A stretch of DNA of 64,000 nt from contig CP136890.1 of the NCBI GenBank assembly GCA_034359265.1, positions 48,954,501 to 49,018,500 on the forward strand, in the 5' to 3' direction. How positions within the stretch are numbered: the first letter of the stretch is position 1; each line of letters begins with the position of its first letter. Made by a program: the position numbers and the translations under genes. The notes under the pieces are model-generated. The model did not search any database, had not been told where the DNA came from, and worked only from the letters and a program-made list of their open reading frames with translations. This DNA is from Canna indica (lineage: Eukaryota; Streptophyta; Magnoliopsida; Zingiberales; Cannaceae). Positions 37,455 to 51,800 of the stretch are shown here, one piece after another.

Positions 37455-39619
37455 ACTGTGATGGGAGAAGTTGTTAATCGAGTTATTTTTGACAGACTAA
37501 TGCAAAGAATTGCAAGATTTTTCGAATAGAATCTTGAACGAATCCGACTGATTGAACTTCAGGGTATCAAATCGAAACGCACAGCAATTTGAGTCCCGGG
37601 CGAATCCAGATCATTCACTGTGATGGGAGAAGTTGTTAATCGAGTTATTTTTGACAGACTAATGCAAAGAAATTCAAGATTTTTCGAATAGAATCTTGAA
37701 CGAAGCCGACTGATTGAACTTCGGGGTATCGGCTCGAAACCCCCAACAATCTGAGTCCCGAGCGACTCCAGAATATTCACTATGATGGGAGAAGTGGTTA
37801 ATCGAGTTATTTTTGACAGACTAATGCAAGGAATTGCAAGATTTTTCGAATAGAATCTTGAACGAAGCCGACTTATTGAACTTCGGGGTATCGGCTCGAA
37901 TCGCTTAGCAATCTGAGTCCCGAGCGACTCCAGAACATTCACTGTGATGGGAGAACTTCTTAATCGAGTTATTTTTGACCGACTAATGCAAAGAATTACA
38001 TGCTTTTTCGAACATAATGATGAACGAAGCCTACTGAATGAACTTTCGGGTATCGACTCGAAATGACCAGAAATCTGAGTCCCGGGCGACTCCAGAACAT
38101 TCACTGTGATGGGAGAAGTGGTTAATCGAGTTATTTTTGACAGACTAATGCAAGGAATTGCAAGATTTTTCGAATAGAATCTTGAACGAAGCCGACTGAT
38201 TGAACTTCGGGGTATCGGCTCGAATCGCTTAGCAATCTGAGTCCCGAGCGACTCCAGAACATTCACTGTGATGGGAGAAGTTCTTAATCGAGTTATTTTT
38301 GACAGACTAATGCAAAGAATTACACGCTTTTTCGAACAGAATGCTGAACGAAGCCTACTGATTGAACTTTCGGGTATCGACTCGAAACGACCAGAAATCT
38401 GAGTCCCGGGCGACTCCAGAACATTCACTGTGATGGGAGAACTTCTTAATCGAGTTATTTTTGACCGACTAATGCAAAGAATTACACGCTTTTTCGAACA
38501 GAATGATGAACGAAGCCTACTGAATGAACTTTCGGGTATCGACTCGAAACGACCAAAAATCTGAGTCCCGGGCGACTCCAGAACATTCACTGTGATGGGA
38601 GAAGTTGTTAATCGAGTTATTTTTGACCGACTAATGCAAAGAATTGCATGATTTTTCGAATAGAATCTTGAACGAATCCGACTGATTGAACTTCAGGGTA
38701 TCAAATCGAAACGCACAGCAATCTGAGTCCCGAGCGACTCCAGAACATTCACTGTGATGGGAGAAGTTCTTAATCGAGTTATTTTTGACAGACTAATGCA
38801 AAGAATTGCACGATTTTTCGAATAGAATGATGAACGAAGCCGACTGATTGAACTTCGGGGTATCGATTCGAAAAGCCCAGCAATCTGAGTCCCGAGCGAC
38901 TCCAGAACATCCACTGTGATGGGAGAAGTTGTTAATCGAGTTATTTTTGACAGACTAATGCAAAGAATTGCAAGATTTTTCGAATAGAATCTTGAACGAA
39001 TCCGACTGATTGAACTTCAGGGTATCAAATCGAAACGCACAGCAATCTGAGTCCCGAGCGACTCCAGAACATTCACTGTGATGGGAGAAGTTGTTAGTCG
39101 AGTTATTTTTGACCGACTAATGCAAAGAATTACTCGCTTTTTCGAACAGAATGATGAACGAAGCCTACTGAATGAACTTTCGGTTATCGACTCGAAACGA
39201 CCAGAAATCTGAGTCCCGAGCGACTCCAGAACATTCACTGTGATGGGAGAAGTTCTTAATCGAGTTTTTTTTGACAGACTAATGCAAAGAATTACACGCT
39301 TTTTCGAACAGAATGCTGAACGAAGCCTACTGATTGAACTTTCGGGTATCGACTCGAAACGACCAGAAATCTGAGTCCCGGGCGACTCCAGAACATTCAC
39401 TGTGATGGGAGAACTTCTTAATCGAGTTATTTTTGACCGACTAATGCAAAGAATTACACGCTTTTTCGAACAGAATGATGAACGAAGCCTACTGAATGAA
39501 CTTTCGGGTATCGACTCGAAACGACCAAAAATCTGAGTCCCGGGCGACTCCAGAACATTCACTGTGATGGGAGAAGTTGTTAATCGAGTTATTTTTGACC
39601 GACTAATGCAAAGAATTGC
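37260..39619 (+). repeat. Segment S, copy 1
   Basis: A segment of about 2.3 kb starting with a B monomer (CTTCGTGGTATCGG) and a D monomer (CAATTTGAGTCCCGGG), then marks such as AACCCCCAACAATC, GAACATAATGATG, CGCTTAGC, CGACCAAAAATC, ATTGCATGATTTTTCG, ATCCACTGTG and TTCGGTTATCG. Within it, the monomers around 38,693 and 39,665 repeat at 972 bp. GAGTTTTTTTTGAC near 39262 is private. Confidence 0.82.
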
Positions 39620-39884
39620 ATGATTTTTCGAATAGAATCTTGAACGAATCCGACTGATTGAACTTCAGGGTATCAAATCGAAACGCACAGCAATCTGAGT
39701 CCCGAGCGACTCCAGAACATTCACTGTGATGGGAGAAGTTCTTAATCGAGTTATTTTTGACAGACTAATGCAAAGAATTGCACGATTTTTCGAATAGAAT
39801 GATGAACGAAGCCGACTGATTGAACTTCGGGGTATCGATTCGAAAAGCCCAGCAATCTGAGTCCCGAGCGACTCCAGAACATCC

Positions 39885-42800
39885 ACTGTGATGGGAGAAG
39901 TTGATTAATCGAGTTATTTTTGACAGACTAATGCAAAGAATTGCAAGATTTTTCGAATATAATCTTGAACGAAGCCGACTGATTGAACTTCGGGGTATCG
40001 GCTCGAAACGCCCAGCAATCTTTGTCCCAAGCGACTCCAGAACATTCACTGTGATGGGAGAAGTTGTTAATCGAGTTATTTTTGATAGACTAATGCAAAG
40101 AATTGCAAGATTTTTTGAATAGAATCTTGAACGAAGCCGACTGATTGAACTTCGGGGTATCGGCTCGAAACGCCCAGCAATCTGAGTCCCGAGCGACTCC
40201 AGAACATTCACTGTGATGGGAGAAGTTGTCAATCGAGTTACTTTTGATAGACTAATGCAAAGAATTGCAAGATTTTTTGAATAGAATCTTGAACGAAGCC
40301 GACTGATTGAACTTCGGGGTATCGGCTCGAAACGCCCAGCAATCTGAGTCCCGAGCGACTCCAGAACATTCACTGTGATGGGAGAAGTTGTTAATCGAGT
40401 TATTTTTGACAGACTAATGCAAAGAATTGCAAGATTTTTCGAATAGAATCTTGAACAAAGCCGACTGATTGAACATCGGGGTATCGGCTCGAAACGCACA
40501 GCAATCAGAGTCCCGAGCGACTCCAGAACATTCACTGTGATGGGAGAAGTTGTTAATCGAGTTATTTTTGACAGACTAATGCAAAGAATTGCAAGATTTT
40601 TCGAATAAAATCTTGAACGAAGCCGACTGATTGAACTTCGGGGTATGGACTCGAAACGCCCAGCAATCTGAGTCCCGAGCGACTCCAGAACATTCACTGT
40701 GATGGGAGAAGTTGTTAATCGAGTTATTTTTGACAGACTAATGCAAAGAATTGCAAGATTTTTCGAATAGAATCTTCAACGAAGACGACTGATTGAACTT
40801 CGGGGTATCGGCTCGAAACGCACAGCAATCTGAGTCCCGAGCGACTCCAGAACATTCACTGTGATGGGAGAAGTTGTTAATGGAGTTATTTTTGATAGAC
40901 TAATGCATTGAATTACACGGTTTTTCGAACAAAATACTGAACGAAGCCGACTGATTGAACTTCGGTGTATCAGCTCGAAACGCCCGGCAATCTGAGTCCC
41001 GAGCGACTCTAGAACATTCACTGTGATGGGAGAAGTTGTTAATCGAGTTATTTTTGACAGACTAATACAAAGAATTACTCGCTTTTTCGAACAGAATGCT
41101 GAACGAAGCCGACTGATTGAACTTCGGGGTATCGGCTCGAAACGCCCAGCAATCTGAGTCCCGAGCGACTCCAGAACATTCACTGTGATGGGAGAAGTTG
41201 TTAATCGAGTTATTTTTGACAGACTAATGCAAAGAATTGCAAGATTTTTCGAATAGAATCTTGAACGAAGCCGACTGATTGAACTTCGTGGTATCGGCTC
41301 GAAACGCACAGCAATCTGAGTCCCGAGCGACTCCAGAACATTCACTGTGATGGGAGAAGTTGTTAATCGAGTTATTTTTGACAGACTAATGCAAAGAATT
41401 GCAAGATTTTTCGAATAGAATCTTGAACGAATCCGACTGATTGAACTTCAGGGTATCAAATCGAAACGCACAGCAATTTGAGTCCCGGGCGAATCCAGAT
41501 CATTCACTGTGATGGGAGAAGTTGTTAATCGAGTTATTTTTGACAGACTAATGCAAAGAAATTCAAGATTTTTCGAATTGAATCTTGAACGAAGCCGACT
41601 GATTGAACTTCGGGGTATCGGCTCGAAACGCCCAACAATCTGAGTCCCGAGCGACTCCAGAATATTCACTATGATGGGAGAAGTGGTTAATCGAGTTATT
41701 TTTGACAGACTAATGCAAGGAATTGCAAGATTTTTCGAATAGAATCTTGAACGAAGCCGACTTATTGAACTTCGGGGTATCGGCTCGAATCGCTTAGCAA
41801 TCTGAGTCCCGAGCGACTCCAGAACATTCACTGTGATGGGAGAACTTCTTAATCGAGTTATTTTTGACAGACTAATGCAAGGAATTGCAAGATTTTTCGA
41901 ATAGAATCTTGAACGAAGCCGACTTATTGAACTTCGGGGTATCGGCTCGAATCGCTTAGCAATCTGAGTCCCGAGCGACTCCAGAACATTCACTGTGATG
42001 GGAGAACTTCTTAATCGAGTTATTTTTGACCGACTAATGCAAAGAATTACATGCTTTTTCGAACATAATGATGAACGAAGCATACTGAATGAACTTTCGG
42101 GTATCAAATCGAAACGCACAGCAATTTGAGTCACGGGCGAATCCAGATCATTCACTGTGATGGGAGAAGTTGTTAATCGAGTTATTTTTGACAGACTAAT
42201 GCAAAGAAATTCAAGATTTTTCGAATAGAATCTTGAACGAAGCCGACTGATTGAACTTCGGGGTATCGGCTCGAAACGCCCAACAATCTGAGTCCCGAGC
42301 GACTCCAGAATATTCACTATGATGGGAGAAGTGGTTAATCGAGTTATTTTTGACAGACTAATGCAAGGAATTGCAAGATTTTTCGAATAGAATCTTGAAC
42401 GAAGCCGACTTATTGAACTTCGGGGTATCGGCTCGAATCGCTTAGCAATCTGAGTCCCGAGCGACTCCAGAACATTCACTGTGATGGGAGAACTTCTTAA
42501 TCGAGTTATTTTTGACCGACTAATACAAAGAATTACATGCTTTTTCGAACATAATGATGAACGAAGCCTACTGAATGAACTTTCGGGTATCGACTCGAAA
42601 TGACCAGAAATCTGAGTCCCGGGCGACTCCAGAACATTCACTGTGATGGGAGAAGTGGTTAATCGAGTTATTTTTGACAGACTAATGCAAGGAATTGCAA
42701 GATTTTTCGAATAGAATCTTGAACGAAGCCGACTGATTGGACTTCGGGGTATCGGCTCGAATCGCTTAGCAATCTGAGTCCCGAGCGACTCCAGAACATT

Positions 42801-44258
42801 CACTGTGATGGGAGAAGTTCTTAATCGAGTTATTTTTGACCGACTAATGCAAAGAATTACACGCTTTTTCGAACAGAATGATGAACGAAGCCTACTGAAT
42901 GAACTTTCGGGTATCGACTCGAAACGACCAAAAATCTGAGTCCCGGGCGACTCCAGAACATTCACTGTGATGGGAGAAGTTGTTAATCGAGTTATTTTTG
43001 ACCGACTAATGCAAAGAATTGCATGATTTTTCGAATAGAATCTGAACGAATCCGACTGATTGAACTTCAGGGTATCAAATCGAAACGCACAGCAATCTGA
43101 GTCCCGAGCGACTCCAGAACATTCACTGTGATGGGAGAAGTTCTTAATCGAGTTATTTTTGACAGACTAATGCAAAGAATTGCACGATTTTTCGAATAGA
43201 ATGATGAACGAAGCCGACTGATTGAACTTCGGGGTATCGATTCGAAAAGCCCAGCAATCTGAGTCCCGAGCGACTCCAGAACATCCACTGTGATGGGAGA
43301 AGTTGTTAATCGAGTTATTTTTGACAGACTAATGCAAAGAATTGCAAGATTTTTCGAATAGAATCTTGAACGAATCCGACTGATTGAACTTCAGGGTATC
43401 AAATCGAAACGCACAGCAATCTGAGTCCCGAGCGACTCCAGAACATTCACTGTGATGGGAGAAGTTGTTAGTCGAGTTATTTTTGACCGACTAATGCAAA
43501 GAATTACTCGCTTTTTCGAACAGAATGATGAACGAAGCCTACTGAATGAACTTTCGGTTATCGACTCGAAACGACCAGAAATCTGAGTCCCGAGCGACTC
43601 CAGAACATTCACTGTGATGGGAGAAGTTCTTAATCGAGTTATTTTTGACAGACTAATGCAAAGAATTACACGCTTTTTCGAACAGAATGCTGAACGAAGC
43701 CTACTGATTGAACTTTCGGGTATCGACTCGAAACGACCAGAAATCTGAGTCCCGGGCGACTCCAGAACATTCACTGTGATGGGAGAACTTCTTAATCGAG
43801 TTATTTTTGACCGACTAATGCAAAGAATTACACGCTTTTTCGAACAGAATGATGAACGAAGCCTACTGAATGAACTTTCGGGTATCGACTCGAAACGACC
43901 AAAAATCTGAGTCCCGGGCGACTCCAGAACATTCACTGTGATGGGAGAAGTTGTTAATCGAGTTATTTTTGACCGACTAATGCAAAGAATTGCATGATTT
44001 TTCGAATAGAATCTTGAACGAATCCGACTGATTGAACTTCAGGGTATCAAATCGAAACGCACAGCAATCTGAGTCCCGAGCGACTCCAGAACATTCACTG
44101 TGATGGGAGAAGTTCTTAATCGAGTTATTTTTGACAGACTAATGCAAAGAATTGCACGATTTTTCGAATAGAATGATGAACGAAGCCGACTGATTGAACT
44201 TCGGGGTATCGATTCGAAAAGCCCAGCAATCTGAGTCCCGAGCGACTCCAGAACATCC
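39885..44258 (+). repeat. GTTGATTAATCG-bounded interval 1 (27 monomers)
   Basis: Opens with the marker monomer (m1) that holds a 1-bp insertion (GTTGATTAATCG), TCGAATATAATC and ATCTTTGTCCCAAGCG. The next such monomer is 4374 bp later, exactly 27 x 162 because a 1-bp deletion near 43041 cancels the insertion. From here rightward B- and C-type monomers dominate. It contains S copy 2 and the single C monomer near 40.9 kb. Confidence 0.85.
41150..44258 (+). repeat. Segment S, copy 2 (rearranged and longer)
   Basis: Starts like copy 1 (offset 3889 at the D monomer) but holds extra duplicated monomers near 41.8-42.6 kb. It then returns to register at offset 4536, then 4375, then 4374 after a 1-bp deletion (AATCTGAACG near 43041). 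GAGTCACGGGCG near 42128 is private. The right end runs into the GTTGATTAATCG monomer at 44,259. Confidence 0.82.
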
Positions 44259-45879
44259 ACTGTGATGGGAGAAGTTGATTAATCGAGTTATTTTTGACAG
44301 ACTAATGCAAAGAATTGCAAGATTTTTCGAATATAATCTTGAACGAAGCCGACTGATTGAACTTCGGGGTATCGGCTCGAAACGCCCAGCAATCTTTGTC
44401 CCAAGCGACTCCAGAACATTCACTGTGATGGGAGAAGTTGTTAATCGAGTTATTTTTGATAGACTAATGCAAAGAATTGCAAGATTTTTTGAATAGAATC
44501 TTGAACGAAGCCGACTGATTGAACTTCGGGGTATCGGCTCGAAACGCCCAGCAATCTGAGTCCCGAGCGACTCCAGAACATTCACTGTGATGGGAGAAGT
44601 TGTTAATCGAGTTACTTTTGATAGACTAATGCAAAGAATTGCAAGATTTTTTGAATAGAATCTTGAACGAAGCCGACTGATTGAATTTCGGGGTATCGGC
44701 TCGAAACGCCCAGCAATCTGAGTCCCGAGCGACTCCAGAACATTCACTGTGATGGGAGAAGTTGTTAATCGAGTTATTTTTGACAGACTAATGCAAAGAA
44801 TTGCAAGATTTTTCGAATAGAATCTTGAACGAAGCCGACTGATTGAACTTCGGGGTATCGGCTCGAAACGCACAGCAATCTGAGTCCCGAGCGACTCCAG
44901 AACATTCACTGTGATGGGAGAAGTTGTTAATGGAGTTATTTTTGATAGACTAATGCATTGAATTACACGGTTTTTCGAACAAAATACTGAACGAAGCCGA
45001 CTGATTGAACTTCGGTGTATCAGCTCGAAACGCCCGGCAATCTGAGTCCCGAGCGACTCTAGAACATTCACTGTGATGGGAGAAGTTGTTAATCGAGTTA
45101 TTTTTGACAGACTAATACAAAGAATTACTCGCTTTTTCGAACAGAATGCTGAACGAAGCCGACTGATTGAACTTCGGGGTATCGGCTCGAAACGCACAGC
45201 AATCTGAGTCCCGAGCGACTCCAGAACATTCACTGTGATGGGAGAAGTTGTTAATCGAGTTATTTTTGACAGACTAATGCAAAGAATTACACGCTTTTTC
45301 GAACAGAATGCTGAACGAAGCCTACTGATTGAACTTTCGGGTATCGACTCGAAACGACCAGAAATCTGAGTCCCGGGCGACTCCAGAAAATTCACTGTGA
45401 TGGGAGAACTTCTTAATCGAGTTATTTTTGACCGACTAATGCAAAGAATTACACGCTTTTTCGAACAGAATGATGAACGAAGCCTACTGAATGAACTTTC
45501 GGGTATCGACTCGAAACGTCCAAAAATCTGAGTCCCGGGCGACTCCAGAACATTCACTGTGATGGGAGAAGTTGTTAATCGAGTTATTTTTGACCGACTA
45601 ATGCAAAGAATTGCATGATTTTTCGAATAGAATCTTGAACGAATCCGACTGATTGAACTTCAGGGTATCAAATCGAAACGCACAGCAATCTGAGTCCCGA
45701 GCGACTCCAGAACATTCACTGTGATGGGAGAAGTTCTTAATCGAGTTATTTTTGACAGACTAATGCAAAGAATTGCACGATTTTTCGAATAGAATGATGA
45801 ACGAAGCCGACTGATTGAACTTCGGGGTATCGATTCGAAAAGCCCAGCAATCTGAGTCCCGAGCGACTCCAGAACATCC
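44259..45879 (+). repeat. GTTGATTAATCG-bounded interval 2 (10 monomers)
   Basis: Ten monomers plus the 1-bp insertion (1621 bp). The order m1, T6-tract monomer, GTTACTTTTGATAG monomer, B, single C, then GACAGACTAATACAA and A-type monomers is related to the right-end HOR, but C is not yet paired. Private change: CAGAAAATTCAC near 45384. Confidence 0.85.
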
Positions 45880-48800
45880 ACTGTGATGGGAGAAGTTGAT
45901 TAATCGAGTTATTTTTGACAGACTAATGCAAAGAATTGCAAGATTTTTCGAATATAATCTTGAACGAAGCCGACTGATTGAACTTCGGAGTATCGGCTCG
46001 AAACGCCCAGCAATCTTTGTCCCAAGCGACTCCAGAACATTCACTGTGATGGGAGAAGTTGTTAATCGAGTTATTTTTGATAGACTAATGCAAAGAATTG
46101 CAAGATTTTTTGAATAGAATCTTGAACGAAGCCGACTGATTGAACTTCGGGGTATCGGCTCGAAACGCCCAGCAATCTGAGTCCCGAGCGACTCCAGAAC
46201 ATTCACTGTGATGGGAGAAGTTGTTAATCGAGTTACTTTTGATAGACTAATGCAAAGAATTGCAAGATTTTTTGAATAGAATCTTGAACGAAGCCGACTG
46301 ATTGAACTTCGGGGTATCGGCTCGAAACGCCCAGCAATCTGAGTCCCGAGCGACTCCAGAACATTCACTGTGATGGGAGAAGTTGTTAATCGAGTTATTT
46401 TTGACAGACTAATGCAAAGAATTGCAAGATTTTTCGAATAGAATCTTGAACAAAGCCGACTGATTGAACATCGGGGTATCGATTCGAAAAGCCCAGCAAT
46501 CTGAGTCCCGAGCGACTCCAGAACATCCACTGTGATGGGAGAAGTTGTTAATCGAGTTATTTTTGACAGACTAATGCAAAGAATTGCAAGATTTTTCGAA
46601 TAGAATCTTCAACGAAGACGACTGATTGAATTTCGGGGTATCGGCTCGAAACGCCCAGCAATCTGAGTCCCGAGCGACTCCAGAACATTCACTGTGATGG
46701 GAGAAGTTGTTAATCGAGTTATTTTTGACAGACTAATGCAAAGAATTGCAAGATTTTTCGAATAGAATCTTGAACGAAGCCGACTGATTGAATTTCGGGG
46801 TATCGGCTCGAAACGCACAGCAATCTGAGTCCCGAGCGACTCCAGAACATTCACTGTGATGGGAGAAGTTGTTAATGGAGTTATTTTTGATAGACTAATG
46901 CATTGAATTACACGGTTTTTCGAACAAAATACTGAACGAAGCCGACTGATTGAACTTCGGTGTATCAGCTCGAAACGCCCGGCAATCTGAGTCCCGAGCG
47001 ACTCTAGAACATTCACTGTGATGGGAGAAGTTGTTAATCGAGTTATTTTTGACAGACTAATACAAAGAATTACTCGCTTTTTCGAACAGAATGCTGAACG
47101 AAGCCGACTGATTGAACTTCGGGGTATCGGCTCGAAACGCACAGCAATCTGAGTCCCGAGCGACTCCAGAACATTCACTGTGATGGGAGAAGTTGTTAAT
47201 CGAGTTATTTTTGACAGACTAATGCAAAGAATTACTCGCTTTTTCGAACAGAATGCTGAACGAAGCCGACTGATTGAACTTCGGGGTATCGGCTCGAAAC
47301 GCCCAGCAATCTGAGTCCCGAGCGACTCCAGAACATTCACTGTGATGGGAGAACTTCTTAATCGAGTTATTTTTGACAGACTAATGCAAGGAATTGCAAG
47401 ATTTTTCGAATAGAGTCTTGAACGAAGCCGACTTATTGAACTTCGGGGTATCGGCTCGAATCGCTTAGCAATCTGAGTCCCGAGCGACTCCAGAACATTC
47501 ACTGTGATGGGAGAACTTCTTAATCGAGTTATTTTTGACCGACTAATGCAAAGAATTACATGCTTTTTCGAACATAATGATGAACGAAGCCTACTGAATG
47601 AACTTTCGGGTATCAAATCGAAACGCACAGCAATTTGAGTCCCGGGCGAATCCAGATCATTCACTGTGATGGGAGAAGTTGTTAATCGAGTTATTTTTGA
47701 CAGACTAATGCAAAGAAATTCAAGATTTTTCGAATAGAATCTTGAACGAAGCCGACTGATTGAACTTCGGGGTATCGGCTCGAAACGCCCAACAATCTGA
47801 GTCCCGAGCGACTCCAGAATATTCACTATGATGGGAGAAGTGGTTAATCGAGTTATTTTTGACAGACTAATGCAAAGAATTGCAAGATTTTTCGAATAAA
47901 ATCTTGAACGAAGCCGACTGATTGAACTTCGGGGTATGGACTCGAAACGCCCAGCAATCTGAGTCCCGAGCGACTCCAGAACATTCACTGTGATGGGAGA
48001 AGTTGTTAATCGAGTTATTTTTGACAGACTAATGCAAAGAATTGCAAGATTTTTCGAATAGAATCTTCAACGAAGACGACTGATTGAATTTCGGGGTATC
48101 GGCTCGAAACGCCCAGCAATCTGAGTCCCGAGCGACTCCAGAACATTCACTGTGATGGGAGAAGTTGTTAATCGAGTTATTTTTGACAGACTAATGCAAA
48201 GAATTGCAAGATTTTTCGAATAGAATCTTGAATGAAGCCGACTGATTGAACTTCGGGGTATCGGCTCGAAACGCACAGCAATCTGAGTCCCGAGCGACTC
48301 CAGAACATTCACTGTGATGGGAGAAGTTGTTAATGGAGTTATTTTTGATAGACTAATGCATTGAATTACACGGTTTTTCGAACAAAATACTGAACGAAGC
48401 CGACTGATTGAACTTCGGTGTATCAGCTCGAAACGCCCGGCAATCTGAGTCCCAAGCGACTCTAGAACATTCACTGTGATGGGAGAAGTTGTTAATCGAG
48501 TTATTTTTGACAGACTAATACAAAGAATTACTCGCTTTTTCGAACAGAATGCTGAACGAAGCCGACTGATTGAACTTCGGGGTATCGGCTCGAAACGCAC
48601 AGCAATCTGAGTCCCGATCGACTCCAGAACATTCACTGTGATGGGAGAAGTTGTTAATCGAGTTATTTTTGACAGACTAATGCAAAGAATTACTCGCTTT
48701 TTCGAACAGAATGCTGAACGAAGCCGACTGATTGAACTTCGGGGTATCGGCTCGAAACGCCCAGCAATCTGAGTCCCGAGCGACTCCAGAACATTCACTG

Positions 48801-51800
48801 TGATGGGAGAAGTTGTTAATCGAGTTATTTTTGACAGACTAATGCAAAGAATTGCAAGATTTTTCGAATAAAATCTTGAACGAAGCCGACTGATTGAACT
48901 TCGGGGTATCGGCTCGAAACGCCCAGCAATCTGAGTCCCGAGCGACTCCAGAACATTCACTGTGATGGGAGAAGTTGTTAATCGAGTTACTTTTGATAGA
49001 CTAATGCAAAGAATTGCAAGATTTTTTGAATAGAATCTTCAACGAAGACGACTGATTGAATTTCGGTGTATCAGCTCGAAACGCCCGGCAATCTGAGTCC
49101 CGAGCGACTCTAGAACATTCACTGTGATGGGAGAAGTTGTTAATCGAGTTATTTTTGACAGACTAATACAAAGAATTACTCGCTTTTTCGAACAGAATGC
49201 TGAACGAAGCCGACTGATTGAACTTCGGGGTATCGGCTCGAAACGCACAGCAATCTGAGTCCCGAGCGACTCCAGAACATTCACTGTGATGGGAGAAGTT
49301 GTTAATCGAGTTATTTTTGACAGACTAATGCAAAGAATTACTCGCTTTTTCGAACAGAATGCTGAACGAAGCCGACTGATTGAACTTCGGGGTATCGGCT
49401 CGAAACGCCCAGCAATCTGAGTCCCGAGCGACTCCAGAACATTCACTGTGATGGGAGAAGTTGTTAATCGAGTTATTTTTGACAGACTAATGCAAAGAAT
49501 TGCAAGATTTTTCGAATAAAATCTTGAACGAAGCCGACTGATTGAACTTCGGGGTATCGGCTCGAAACGCCCAGCAATCTGAGTCCCGAGCGACTCCAGA
49601 ACATTCACTGTGATGGGAGAAGTTGTTAATCGAGTTACTTTTGATAGACTAATGCAAAGAATTGCAAGATTTTTCGAATAGAATCTTCAACGAAGACGAC
49701 TGATTGAATTTCGGGGTATCGGCTCGAAACGCCCAGCAATCTGAGTCCCGAGCGACTCCAGAACATTCACTGTGATGGGAGAAGTTGTTAATCGAGTTAT
49801 TTTTGACAGACTAATGCAAAGAATTGCAAGATTTTTTGAATAGAATCTTGAACGAAGCCGACTGATTGAACTTCGGGGTATCGGCTCGAAACGCACAGCA
49901 ATCTGAGTCCCGAGCGACTCCAGAACATTCACTGTGATGGGAGAAGTTGTTAATGGAGTTATTTTTGATAGACTAATGCATTGAATTACACGGTTTTTCG
50001 AACAAAATACTGAACGAAGCCGACTGATTGAACTTCGGTGTATCAGCTCGAAACGCCCGGCAATCTGAGTCCCGAGCGACTCTAGAACATTCACTGTGAT
50101 GGGAGAAGTTGTTAATCGAGTTATTTTTGACAGACTAATACAAAGAATTACTCGCTTTTTCGAACAGAATGCTGAACGAAGCCGACTGATTGAACTTCGG
50201 GGTATCGGCTCGAAACGCACAGCAATCTGAGTCCCGAGCGACTCCAGAACATTCACTGTGATGGGAGAAGTTGTTAATCGAGTTATTTTTGACAGACTAA
50301 TGCAAAGAATTACTCGCTTTTTCGAACAGAATGCTGAACGAAGCCGACTGATTGAACTTCGGGGTATCGGCTCGAAACGCCCAGCAATCTGAGTCCCGAG
50401 CGACTCCAGAACATTCACTGTGATGGGAGAAGTTGTTAATCGAGTTATTTTTGACAGACTAATGCAAAGAATTGCAAGATTTTTCGAATAAAATCTTGAA
50501 CGAAGCCGACTGATTGAACTTCGGGGTATCGGCTCGAAACGCCCAGCAATCTGAGTCCCGAGCGACTCCAGAACATTCACTGTGATGGGAGAAGTTGTTA
50601 ATCGAGTTATTTTTGACAGACTAATGCAAAGAATTGCAAGATTTTTCGAATAAAATCTTGAACGAAGCCGACTGATTGAACTTCGGGGTATCGGCTCGAA
50701 ACGCACAGCAATCTGAGTCCCGAGCGACTCCAGAACATTCACTGTGATGGGAGAAGTTGTTAATGGAGTTATTTTTGATAGACTAATGCATTGAATTACA
50801 CGGTTTTTCGAACAAAATACTGAACGAAGCCGACTGATTGAACTTCGGTGTATCAGCTCGAAACGCCCGGCAATCTGAGTCCCGAGCGACTCTAGAACAT
50901 TCACTGTGATGGGAGAAGTTGTTAATCGAGTTATTTTTGACAGACTAATACAAAGAATTACTCGCTTTTTCGAACAGAATGCTGAACGAAGCCGACTGAT
51001 TGAACTTCGGGGTATCGGCTCGAAACGCACAGCAATCTGAGTCCCGAGCGACTCCAGAACATTCACTGTGATGGGAGAAGTTGTTAATCGAGTTATTTTT
51101 GACAGACTAATGCAAAGAATTACTCGCTTTTTCGAACAGAATGCTGAACGAAGCCGACTGATTGAACTTCGGGGTATCGGCTCGAAACGCCCAGCAATCT
51201 GAGTCCCGAGCGACTCCAGAACATTCACTGTGATGGGAGAACTTCTTAATCGAGTTATTTTTGACAGACTAATGCAAGGAATTGCAAGATTTTTCGAATA
51301 GAGTCTTGAACGAAGCCGACTTATTGAACTTCGGGGTATCGGCTCGAATCGCTTAGCAATCTGAGTCCCGAGCGACTCCAGAACATTCACTGTGATGGGA
51401 GAACTTCTTAATCGAGTTATTTTTGACCGACTAATGCAAAGAATTGCAAGATTTTTCGAATAGAATCTTGAACGAAGCCGACTGATTGAACTTCGGGGTA
51501 TCGGCTCGAAACGCACAGCAATCTGAGTCCCGAGCGACTCCAGAACATTCACTGTGATGGGAGAAGTTGTTAATGGAGTTATTTTTGACAGACTAATGCA
51601 AAGAATTGCAAGATTTTTCGAATAGAATCTTGAACAAAGCCGACTGATTGAACATCGGGGTATCGGCTCGAAACGCACAGCAATCTGAGTCCCGAGCGAC
51701 TCCAGAACATTCACTGTGATGGGAGAAGTTGTTAATCGAGTTATTTTTGACAGACTAATGCAAAGAATTGCAAGATTTTTCGAATAAAATCTTGAACGAA

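Noticed and set aside
39955..39966. TATAAT in TCGAATATAATC of m1 as a promoter
   Set aside because: It arises from a single G-to-T change in the common TCGAATAGAATC, has no matching second element, and a bacterial promoter makes no sense in this array.
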